A DNA stretch of 64,000 nucleotides from CAYRDC01 sp964422925. Lineage in GTDB: Bacteria; Bacteroidota; Bacteroidia; Chitinophagales; S012-47. The stretch's first letter is position 1. Each line of letters starts with the position of its first letter. The notes under the pieces were generated by a model. That model saw only the letters and a program-made list of their open reading frames with translations, was not told where the DNA came from and made no database searches. The position numbers and the translations under genes were made by a program. The stretch is taken from the NCBI GenBank assembly GCA_964422925.1, contig CAYRDC010000014.1:1-64000 (forward strand), written 5' to 3'. Positions 56,863 to 64,000 of this stretch are shown piece by piece.

Positions 56863-57957
56863 TTACTGAGGCATACGGTATATCATGGCATTGATATTCA
56901 TGCCGGCCCCCACGGAGGCAAAGACAAGGGTATCGCCCGGGTGAATCTGATGCCTGTCCAGTTTATTTTTTAAAATGAGGTCCAGCAAAGTAGGCAAAGT
57001 GGCTACCGATGAATTGCCCAGCCAGGAAATGGTCATGGGCATAACGCTTTCCGGCATTTCCACTCCGTCATACAGGGCATAGAGTCTTCTTAAAATGGCG
57101 TCATCCATTTTGCCGTTGGCCTGGTGGATCAGTACCTTATTAATTTCACGAAGTGGAACATTACACTTCTCCAGGCAATCCTTAATGGCCTGTGGCACAG
57201 TTTTCAACGCGTATTCATACAATTTACGGCCTTCCATTTTCAGGAATAATTCCCGGCCCTTGTAATCCGGATTATAAGATTTCCCCATCCTCAGCATCCT
57301 GGCGTGGGTCAGGGTATCCGAGCGGGTTTTATGGGCAAGTATGCCAATGGGCGCTGGGTTTTCCCGGCCTTCCAGGATGACCGCGCCTGCACCGTCCGCG
57401 TAGATCATGCTGTCGCGGTCGTGCGGGTCGCACACCCGCGAAAGCGTTTCCGCCCCGATCACAAGAATCTTTTTCGAATCGCCTGACTTTATATAATAAT
57501 CCGCCTGGATCATACCCTGCAGCCAACCGGGACAGCCAAAAGGGAGGTCATAAGCAATGGTATTGGGGTTTTCAATACCTAACCTGTGTTTAACCCTGGC
57601 CGCAATGGTCGGAACAAAATCGGAACGTTTGTTATCGGCCAGCACATCCCCGAAATTGTGGGCGACTATTATATAATCCAATGCTTCCTTATCAAAGTTT
57701 GCAGATTCAATGGCGTCTCTGGCCGCGTAACAGGCAATATCAGAGGCAACCAAATGATCTTCCACATAGCGCCTCTCTTCAATAGCCGTTATCTCGTAAA
57801 ACTTTTTAATGATTTCTTCATTGGTTTTGTCAAATTTTTTCCCGTCCGCGTCATAAAATTCATGGTTCAGGAAATCTTCATTCCTGACACGTTTTGTCGG
57901 GATGTAACTTCCGGTTCCGGCAATCACACTGTAAATGGTACCGCTCATAACTATCAT
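56863..57957 (-). CDS. 3-oxoacyl-ACP synthase III family protein
   Basis: 364 residues, longer than usual FabH by an insertion near residues 32-50. Catalytic triad: Cys142 in PFGCPGWLQ, His in LIHQANGKMDD, Asn in SWLGNSSVATLP. It probably starts fatty acid or a specialised acyl chain; it need not be the housekeeping FabH. A start at the second ATG (residue 4) is equally likely. Confidence 0.86.
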   Translation of the reverse strand: MIVMSGTIYSVIAGTGSYIPTKRVRNEDFLNHEFYDADGKKFDKTNEEIIKKFYEITAIEERRYVEDHLVASDIACYAARDAIESANFDKEALDYIIVAHNFGDVLADNKRSDFVPTIAARVKHRLGIENPNTIAYDLPFGCPGWLQGMIQADYYIKSGDSKKILVIGAETLSRVCDPHDRDSMIYADGAGAVILEGRENPAPIGILAHKTRSDTLTHARMLRMGKSYNPDYKGRELFLKMEGRKLYEYALKTVPQAIKDCLEKCNVPLREINKVLIHQANGKMDDAILRRLYALYDGVEMPESVMPMTISWLGNSSVATLPTLLDLILKNKLDRHQIHPGDTLVFASVGAGMNINAMIYRMPQ

Positions 57958-58135
57958 TATTGACTCCTGGTCCGGCCCAGGATTTTACACTTGCAAAAGG
58001 CTATGGTAATTTTTTGCCCAGGCCGGTAAAACAAGCAAATTTACTGAAAAGATGAAAGGACAGCTATTCCGGACTTTCCCGGAATACACAGGATGGCAGC
58101 TTTCAGCTATTTTTTCTTTTGTCGACATTTTGACA

Positions 58136-58164
58136 TTTGGGGCTTTTTTTAACCGGTAAGTTTG
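58136..58164 (+). promoter_or_regulatory. promoter of the phosphate permease gene
   Basis: TTTG (58136-58139), 17 bp, TAAGTTTG (58157-58164). The -7 box ends five bases before the ATG, so the mRNA is probably leaderless. Confidence 0.55.
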
Positions 58165-58169
58165 CGCCC

Positions 58170-59297
58170 ATGATTTGGATGGTATTGTTCACAGCCGCCT
58201 GCTTTCTGGCATACAGCAACGGGGCCAACGACAATTTCAAAGGGGTGGCCACGCTTTTCGGCAGCGGAACCACCCGGTACCGGGTCGCGATCACCTGGGC
58301 CACGGCCATGACCTTTCTGGGTTCCATCGCGGCCATATTCCTGGCCGGTGCGCTGGTGAAAAACTTTTCGGGTAAGGGCCTGGTCCCGGACGCTTTGCTG
58401 CAATCCCCTGAATTTGCCGTGTCCATTGCGCTGGGTGCGGGCATTACGGTTTACCTGGCCACCCACATCGGCATGCCGGTTTCCACAACCCACGCGCTGG
58501 TTGGTTCTTTATTCGGAAGCGGAGTGGTTGCCGTGGGCAGCACGTTTCATTTTACCCGTTTGGTAAGCGTTTTTTTAGTGCCACTCATTGCCAGTCCTTT
58601 GCTGGCCGCGGGGATTAGCCTGGTTGCCTACCTCTTTTTCAGAAGAGCGCGACAGGCAGCCGGGGTTACCAAAGAAAGTTGTGTATGCATAGGCAATGAA
58701 TACAGGCACGTGGCGCAGGCGGACCTTCAGGATCAATCTGTGGCTTTGGAGGCCGTGCCTCAATTATCGCTGAAAGCTGCCACCCGGCAGGAATGTGTCG
58801 AGGTGTACCGGGGCCGGTTTCTGGGCGTGAGCGCGCAAAAACTGCTGGATGTGGCACACTATGCCAGCGCGGGAGCGGTGAGCTTTGCCCGCGGCCTGAA
58901 CGACACGCCCAAAATTGCCGGACTGCTGCTTGTTATCGGTGCACTGAACATTACCTGGGGCATGGCAGCCCTTGCCGCGGCCATAGCTGCTGGCGGTTTG
59001 CTGAATGCCCGCAAAGTGGGCGAAACCGTAGCCCGGAAGATCACGCCCATGAATCCCGGGCAGGGATTCACGGCCAACCTCGTTACCAGCCTGCTGGTGA
59101 CCACCGCCAGCATACATGGGCTGCCCGTATCGACCACCCATGTATCAGTGGGCGCCATCTTTGGCATCGGCACCGTAACCCGTAAAGCCAATGTTAAAGT
59201 GATCCGCAACATCCTCCTGTCCTGGCTGCTCACCTTGCCGGTGGGCGCGCTAATCAGCGCAGCGGTGTACTGGACGCTGCATCATATTCCCGCATAA
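58170..59297 (+). CDS. pit: inorganic phosphate transporter, PiT family
   Basis: 375 residues from the ATG at 58170 (MIWMVLFTAACFL); the upstream TTG at 58137 is rejected. Two PiT signature repeats SNGANDNFKG and ARGLNDTPKIAGL, ten or so membrane helices and a central cytoplasmic loop with CVCIGNEY. Low-affinity cation-phosphate symporter. Confidence 0.93.
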   Translation: MIWMVLFTAACFLAYSNGANDNFKGVATLFGSGTTRYRVAITWATAMTFLGSIAAIFLAGALVKNFSGKGLVPDALLQSPEFAVSIALGAGITVYLATHIGMPVSTTHALVGSLFGSGVVAVGSTFHFTRLVSVFLVPLIASPLLAAGISLVAYLFFRRARQAAGVTKESCVCIGNEYRHVAQADLQDQSVALEAVPQLSLKAATRQECVEVYRGRFLGVSAQKLLDVAHYASAGAVSFARGLNDTPKIAGLLLVIGALNITWGMAALAAAIAAGGLLNARKVGETVARKITPMNPGQGFTANLVTSLLVTTASIHGLPVSTTHVSVGAIFGIGTVTRKANVKVIRNILLSWLLTLPVGALISAAVYWTLHHIPA

Positions 59298-59346
59298 ACG
59301 GACGCGGGACAAAAACACAACAACCGCGAATGTATGGATTCCGGTA

Positions 59347-60378
59347 TTATTGAAATAGGGATCCAATCGCTCCTGGTGGTCTGTGCCCCAAGTGCTCGAA
59401 GGCTTTGGGAGTAGCTTCGCGGCCGCGCGGGGTGCGCTTCAGGTAGCCTTCCATGATGAGAAAGGGTTCGTACACTTCCTCGATGGTGCCGGGCTCCTCG
59501 CCCACCGCGGTGGCAATGGTGTTGATGCCCACCGGGCCCCCGCTGAATTTCTCGATGATGGCCGCCAGGATTTTATTATCCATTTCATCGAGGCCATGCT
59601 CGTCCACATGCAGGGCTTCGAGGCCATACTGTGCCATAGCACGGTCGATACGGCCGTCACCTTTCACCTGGGCAAAATCGCGGATGCGCCTCAGCAGCGC
59701 GTTGGCAATACGTGGGGTGCCCCGGCTGCGGCCGGCAATCTCCGTGGCGGCATCATCGGTGATTTCCGTTCCGAGTATCCCGGCCGAACGTTTCACAATC
59801 TGCTCCAGCACACTAACCGGGTAATAGTCGAACCGGAAGGTGATGCCGAAGCGTGAGCGCAGGGGAGCCGAAAGCAGCCCGCTTCGGGTGGTGGCTCCCA
59901 CCATGGTGAAGGGATTCAGTTTTAACTGGATGGAACGCGCGCTGGGCCCGGAGTCAAGCATGATGTCGATGCAGTAATCTTCCATGGCCGCGTAGAGGTA
60001 TTCCTCCACCGTGGTGCTCAGGCGGTGGATTTCGTCAATGAAGAGCACATCCTTTTCCTGCAGGTTGGTGAGCAGCCCCGCCAGGTCAGCCGGTTTTTCC
60101 AGTACCGGTCCGCTGGTGACGCGGATGTTCACGCCCAGTTCGTTGGCAATGATATGCGCGAGGGTGGTTTTACCCAGGCCTGGGGGGCCGTGCAAAAGCA
60201 CATGGTCCATGGCTTCGCCCCGCTGCCGGGCTGCCTGAATGAACACCTTCAGGTTGTCCACCATTTTGGATTGCCCGAAAAACTCGGTAAAAGCATGCGG
60301 ACGCAATACCTGCTCAAGCTCCTGCTCTTCCCGTGAAAGCCGGCCGCCCGCTGGATCCAGATGTTCGTTGCGGTCCAT
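59347..60378 (-). CDS. ruvB: Holliday junction branch-migration helicase RuvB
   Basis: 343 residues from MDRNEH (60378). Walker A GPPGLGKTTLAH, Walker B FIDEIHRLS, sensor GATTRSGLLSAPLRSRFG and C-terminal winged helix (FLIMEGYLKRTPRGREAT). Motor of the RuvAB complex in recombination repair. The longer start to 60429 is unlikely. Confidence 0.97.
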   Translation of the reverse strand: MDRNEHLDPAGGRLSREEQELEQVLRPHAFTEFFGQSKMVDNLKVFIQAARQRGEAMDHVLLHGPPGLGKTTLAHIIANELGVNIRVTSGPVLEKPADLAGLLTNLQEKDVLFIDEIHRLSTTVEEYLYAAMEDYCIDIMLDSGPSARSIQLKLNPFTMVGATTRSGLLSAPLRSRFGITFRFDYYPVSVLEQIVKRSAGILGTEITDDAATEIAGRSRGTPRIANALLRRIRDFAQVKGDGRIDRAMAQYGLEALHVDEHGLDEMDNKILAAIIEKFSGGPVGINTIATAVGEEPGTIEEVYEPFLIMEGYLKRTPRGREATPKAFEHLGHRPPGAIGSLFQ

Positions 60379-60479
60379 CGTTGCGAAGTTAAAATAAGTG
60401 GCGGGTAGCAAAAAGGACGTATTGTTCACAAGGCGGTTTCCGGTACTGGATTTGCCATTCGGTTCTGCACCGGTTTGCC

Positions 60480-60487
60480 TAACTTTG
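60480..60487 (+). promoter_or_regulatory. -7 box for icd
   Basis: TAACTTTG matches TAnnTTTG, 38 bp before the icd ATG. No well-spaced -33 element. Confidence 0.45.
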
Positions 60488-60525
60488 CGCCAAATTTTTG
60501 TGACACCCTTAAAGAATCAGAACAA

Positions 60526-61746
60526 ATGAGCGCAGAAAAAATCACCATGCAAGACGGTCGGCTCAGGGTTCCGGACCATCCCATCATTCCTTTTATTGAA
60601 GGAGACGGTATCGGACCGGACATCTGGGCCGCAGCAGTCCGTGTGTTTGATGCGGCCGTTGAAAAAGCCTACGGAGGCAACAGGCGCATCGAATGGAAAG
60701 AAGTGTTCGCGGGCGACAAATCCCATAACATGAACGGGGAATGGCTGCCGCAGGAAACCCTCGACACCATTGCCGAATACCTGGTGGCCATCAAGGGACC
60801 GCTGACCACCCCTATTGGCGGAGGCATCCGTTCGCTCAATGTGGCCCTGCGCCAGCAACTCGACCTTTTTGCCTGCGTGCGGCCCGTGCGTTGGTTCCGG
60901 GGCGTACCCTCCCCGGTCAAACGCCCCGACCTGGTGGATATGATTATTTTCCGGGAAAACACTGAAGACATTTATGCCGGCATTGAATGGCTGGACGGGA
61001 CAGAGGAAGTGGAGAAAGTGAAAAATTTCCTGATCCATGAAATGGGTGTTAAAAAAATACGCTTCCCGAATACCACTTCCATTGGCATCAAACCGGTGTC
61101 GCGCGAAGGCACCGAGCGCCTGGTGCGGGCAGCCATCAACCACGCCCTGAAGCACAACCTGAAATCCGTTACCCTGGTGCACAAGGGCAACATCATGAAA
61201 TTCACCGAAGGCAAATTCCGCGACTGGGGCTACGAGCTGGCCAAACGCGAGTTCGGGGCGGTGGATTATGAAGGCGGGCCCTGGCAGATCATCCGCCAGG
61301 ACGGCAGGGAGCTCATCATCAAGGACGTGATAGCTGACGCCTTCCTGCAGCAAATCCTCACCCGCCCGGCCGAATATGACGTGATTGCCACGCTGAACCT
61401 GAACGGGGATTACATCAGCGATGCCCTGGCAGCTTCAGTGGGCGGCATCGGTATTGCCCCGGGCGCCAATATCAACTACGAAACCGGGGTGGCCATTTTC
61501 GAAGCCACGCACGGTACCGCTCCCAAGTATGCGGGGCAGGACAAGGTGAACCCCAGTTCGCTCATTCTTTCGGGCGTGATGATGCTTGAATACCTGGGCT
61601 GGCAGGAAGCGGCCGACCTTATCGTCAAAGGCATTGAAGGGGCCATTGGCGCCAAACGGGTGACCTATGATTTCCACCGCCTGATGGAGGGCGCCACCCT
61701 GCTGAAATGTTCCGAATACGGTTCGGAAATCATCAGCCGGATGTGA
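60526..61746 (+). CDS. icd: NADP-dependent isocitrate dehydrogenase
   Basis: 406 residues from MSAEKI (60526). E. coli-type homodimeric enzyme: NTTSIGIKPVSREGTERLVRAAI holds the substrate Ser and the NADP-contact loop, and the metal/substrate Asp lie in NLNGDYISDALAA. Citric acid cycle, oxidising isocitrate to 2-oxoglutarate. Followed by a strong terminator. Confidence 0.95.
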   Translation: MSAEKITMQDGRLRVPDHPIIPFIEGDGIGPDIWAAAVRVFDAAVEKAYGGNRRIEWKEVFAGDKSHNMNGEWLPQETLDTIAEYLVAIKGPLTTPIGGGIRSLNVALRQQLDLFACVRPVRWFRGVPSPVKRPDLVDMIIFRENTEDIYAGIEWLDGTEEVEKVKNFLIHEMGVKKIRFPNTTSIGIKPVSREGTERLVRAAINHALKHNLKSVTLVHKGNIMKFTEGKFRDWGYELAKREFGAVDYEGGPWQIIRQDGRELIIKDVIADAFLQQILTRPAEYDVIATLNLNGDYISDALAASVGGIGIAPGANINYETGVAIFEATHGTAPKYAGQDKVNPSSLILSGVMMLEYLGWQEAADLIVKGIEGAIGAKRVTYDFHRLMEGATLLKCSEYGSEIISRM

Positions 61747-61769
61747 CGGACAAACCATTGAAAAAGCAG

Positions 61770-61791
61770 AAAGGGCCCCAGCGGGCCCTTT
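61770..61791 (+). terminator. terminator of icd
   Basis: AAAGGGCCC-CAGC-GGGCCCTTT followed by further T, 23 bp past the stop. Confidence 0.9.
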
Positions 61792-61799
61792 TTATTTTG

Positions 61800-62348
61800 G
61801 CTACGGTATAGGATGACGGACGGATATCACAACGGGCACACCCCCCTCCGCCTCGGAAGGCAGTTTATAAGACCCTGAATCAGGTCCCACGCTGATGCAA
61901 GGTAAACCGGCCTTATCCGGAACCCTTTGATTAGCAAGGACGCATAACCTTCGAGATGCTGAATCAAGTTCAGCATGACGAAAAAATATATATGCTTGGC
62001 GCACACTGTGCGCTCCCGGCATGTAACGCATACCGTTGTTCCCCTGCATCCCGCGGGACAAGCCTGCCCACGGGCGGATATGTGACATCCGGGCCGTAAT
62101 CTATCACGGAGGCGTGTCACAAATGCTTTGTCCTGTTTCTTCCCCTGTCTAACCTGTGCTTCTCCACCATCCTACATGCCCAGGTCTCCCTCGCCCGCGG
62201 GGGACATTCATTGCCCTATGTGGAAGGCCGGCAGGAAAACCCAGAAATGCCGAGTCAGCTCCCTGCCGATTACAGGAAACTCATCCATGGAAAGATTAAA
62301 CGGCCTGCTGAAAAATTACGCCTGGAAACGGGCCGGCCGGAGCGTTAA
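61800..62348. other. non-coding stretch downstream of icd
   Basis: About 550 bp with no convincing gene; both-strand frames give low-complexity or repeat-like translations (such as HAELDSASR). Contains the dispersed repeat at 61952. Confidence 0.55.
61952..61980. repeat. REP-like dispersed palindrome
   Basis: ATGCTGAA-TCAAG-TTCAGCAT is a perfect 8-bp inverted repeat inside CGAG...GACG. This sequence type is a frequent dispersed repeat in Bacteroidota and other phyla. Confidence 0.7.
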
Positions 62349-62561
62349 GAAAAACATACTGTCCGAGTGGCGTCTGAGGCGACACGAGTTTATGTTTTTC
62401 AGCGGAGGACGTGCGCGTTTCAGTAATTCTTCAGCCAGCCTTGAACTTTTCTTTGGTTCTATCTTTTGGTTCAAGCCAAAAGAAAGAACACCCAAAAGGC
62501 AATGTGGCATGACGGGGTTGATTGGTGTGGCGCTTGGCGCCCGCGGGCGCCAAGCGCCACA
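62349..62561. repeat. composite palindromic element
   Basis: Three successive inverted repeats: GAAAAACATA/TATGTTTTTC (62349-62358, 62391-62400); 13 of 14 bp paired, arms 62456-62469 and 62476-62489 with a TTCAAG loop (CCAAAAGAAAGAAC on the right); and a perfect 36-bp palindrome (62526-62561) built on GGCGC and TTGGCGCCCG. The frame spanning 62128-62709 crosses them and is probably not a gene. Confidence 0.65.
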
Positions 62562-62705
62562 AACACTTTCTCTGGCTTACGTTTGCAAAGTAAGCCTTAA
62601 ACAAACACTTCTCATTACTACCATTACCTCCCTCACGCGGCAAACCGGTGAAAACACATCTTATGGTTTTGCAGAAACCAATTATTTTTTTTTAGGGAAT
62701 ATTAA

Positions 62706-62852
62706 CTAGCTTTGAGATATGGGCATCCAGGCAACAGCAGAACCACGGAAATCTATACGCACGTAAGCAATCATGCCCTGCGCAGAATAAGGAGTTCGTT
62801 AGACCAGATTATGGAAGATAAAACACTGAATAACAAAATATTAAACAAGTGA
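62706..62852 (+). pseudogene. C-terminal remnant of a tyrosine recombinase
   Basis: The frame encodes YGHPGNSRTTEIYTHVSNHA and ends NNKILNK-stop. TTEIYTH is the box with the Tyr nucleophile, typical of integrases on Bacteroidota mobile elements. An in-frame stop directly upstream means the N-terminal part and the Arg/His boxes are gone. It marks the entry into the restriction island. Confidence 0.8.
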
Positions 62853-63032
62853 CGCACATTGGAATATAAAGCGCATTGCTCTTTATACAGACGTTATGTT
62901 CAATAATCCGCCAAAAGAAAAAATTAAAAAAAGGATAGAGACGTTCTTCCTATGAAACTAACGAGCGTACAGATACGACAGGACTTTAAGCAAGCACTTG
63001 TGGACTGACAAAAACAAAAATATCTTTGCCCT

Positions 63033-63467
63033 ATGGCTGACCACTTGACTAAAGAACAAAGACGAAAAAATATGCAAGCCATCAGATCAAAGGGGTCAAA
63101 AATCGAGACCCGACTTGCAAAAGAACTTTGGGCAAGAGGACACAGGTACCGAAAAAACCACAAAAATACATTTGGGAAACCCGACATAGTTTTTGTCGGA
63201 CTTAAAATTGCGGTTTTTTGCGACAGTGAGTTCTGGCACGGCAAGGACTGGAACAAAAGAAAAAATGACATCAAAAGCAATAAGGACTTTTGGTTACCAA
63301 AAATTGAGCGGAACATTCAACGAGACAAAGAGGTCAATCAACAACTAAAAAAGCAAGGATGGACAGTCATTCGGTTTTGGGGAAAAGACATTGAAAAGCA
63401 CCTTGACACCTGCGTTGAAACGGTTGAACGCGAAATCAAAAAGAAACGCAAGGGATCTCCAAATTAA
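63033..63467 (+). CDS. Vsr-like very-short-patch repair endonuclease
   Basis: 144 residues aligning without gaps in the core to E. coli Vsr: Glu25 (KIETRL), Asp51 (FGKPDIV) and His69 (EFWHG) match the catalytic residues, but His64 is Asp, and the zinc ligands Cys66, His71 and Cys73 are Glu, Lys and Trp. A metal-binding site is thus lost or replaced. Vsr nicks T:G mismatches made when 5-methylcytosine deaminates, so it travels with cytosine methylases. Directly upstream of a restriction gene; AT-rich relative to the flanking core genes, indicating transfer. Confidence 0.88.
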   Translation: MADHLTKEQRRKNMQAIRSKGSKIETRLAKELWARGHRYRKNHKNTFGKPDIVFVGLKIAVFCDSEFWHGKDWNKRKNDIKSNKDFWLPKIERNIQRDKEVNQQLKKQGWTVIRFWGKDIEKHLDTCVETVEREIKKKRKGSPN

Positions 63468-63483
63468 ATTCTAATTTTGTACA

Positions 63484-64000
63484 ATGAATTTCATTAAAAA
63501 ACTGTCATCGGGAAAATCCCAAATTGTAAAAGACCTTGCCTTTTGTACCCTTCTAAAATCCAAACTCCCCGCAGACAGTAAGAAATTCGATGAGCTCTTT
63601 TCTGAGTTAGACAAAATAATCCAAAAAGTCGACAGCAAAATCACTCGTGAGGCATTGAGTAATGCGCACGGTGATTGGTACGAGTGGCTTTTAGCTATTA
63701 CCGCTTGGAATGAATTCCTAAAAGGAAAGAAACCCAAGCTAGCAATTCTGCTGCCAAACGTAAGTCAATTTGACGTTTCAAAACTCTACGTTGATGAACT
63801 TAGCGAGCTAATTGAGGACTTACGGGAAAAAGTTGCTAGCAGTTCGGATGTAGAGCTAATTTCTTCCAATCCTGATTTTGTAGTTATTGATAGCAAAATT
63901 GCTGGCAAAACACTCGCAAAGGAAAAGCCGATTAAAGCCATCACACCTGAGGTTTTAACAAAACTTCAAACCGTTTATCAGCAATTTATCGGTCATTGCG
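63484..64000 (+). CDS. type II restriction endonuclease, Cfr10I/Bse634I-like (partial)
   Basis: The first 172 residues are in the window; the gene runs off the end. SNAHGDWYEWLLAITAWN and LLPNVSQFDVSKLYVDE, then LISSNPDFVVID, follow the order and spacing of Bse634I (its SNTRGTWFE and SNPDLL). Glu67 and Asp131 would be the first two active-site residues. The family cuts RCCGGY or related sites. The second half, with the Lys, and any methylase are beyond the window. Starts 17 bases after vsr. Confidence 0.72.
   Translation, partial: MNFIKKLSSGKSQIVKDLAFCTLLKSKLPADSKKFDELFSELDKIIQKVDSKITREALSNAHGDWYEWLLAITAWNEFLKGKKPKLAILLPNVSQFDVSKLYVDELSELIEDLREKVASSSDVELISSNPDFVVIDSKIAGKTLAKEKPIKAITPEVLTKLQTVYQQFIGHC

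Noticed and set aside
61801..62120. minus-strand frames of 95-97 residues
   Set aside because: Contain HAELDSAS, the usual translation of the REP-like repeat; not a protein family.
62128..62709. 193-residue plus-strand frame
   Set aside because: Crosses three inverted repeats including the 36-bp palindrome; translation shows no recognisable domain.
63471..63737. 88-residue minus-strand frame
   Set aside because: Antisense to the start of the restriction gene.

Overview
The window comes from a member of the Bacteroidota with roughly half G+C. The evidence is two type IX secretion (T9SS) cargo proteins (type A and type B sorting domains), BatA-domain, DUF4199 and DUF3467 proteins, an sdhCAB set of the fumarate-reductase-like kind, leader regions without clear Shine-Dalgarno sequences, and -7 boxes of the form TAnnTTTG. 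I cannot place it below phylum level.

Layout. 1-1.7 kb: accessory edge with a self-inhibited Fic AMP-transferase gene and a decayed paralogue tail. 1.7-12.0 kb: minus-strand run rel, fur-type regulator, STAS protein, purA, pabB, then an exported caspase-like TPR protein overlapping an exported M48 metalloprotease with TPRs. 12.1-15.6 kb (plus): tRNA-Leu, tig, clpP, clpX. 15.6-17.8 kb: a 51-residue peptide gene, a 400-bp motif-rich leader and a 500-residue solenoid-like unknown with a strikingly AT-rich middle. 17.8-31.9 kb (minus): ribE, a T9SS type B surface protein, sdhCAB, heptose genes gmhA/gmhB with two glycosyltransferases, DUF4199, a catalytically degenerate dihydroorotase and a BatA protein. 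32.0-32.6 kb: a small GIY-YIG nuclease gene embedded among tRNA-Pro-like repeats and next to the true tRNA-Pro(GGG). 32.6-47.7 kb (minus): the transcription/translation supercluster rpsU, xerC-like, hpf, tRNA-Thr-Tyr-Gly-Thr, tuf, tRNA-Trp, secE, nusG, rplKAJL, rpoBC, DUF3467. 47.7-61.8 kb: acyl-CoA dehydrogenase, HhH protein, alanine symporter, M36 fungalysin with T9SS signal, MBL hydrolase, small outer-membrane and lipoprotein genes, KAS III, phosphate permease, ruvB and icd. 61.8-64.0 kb: an accessory island with palindromic repeats, a tyrosine-recombinase tail, a Vsr-like nuclease and a Cfr10I/Bse634I-like restriction enzyme running off the window end.

Most of the window is conserved housekeeping sequence. 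The parts that deserve a second look are the GIY-YIG / tRNA-Pro mosaic at 31.97-32.61 kb, the exported caspase plus M48 pair, the mosaic 500-residue protein with its leader, and the right-hand restriction island with its 36-bp perfect palindrome.
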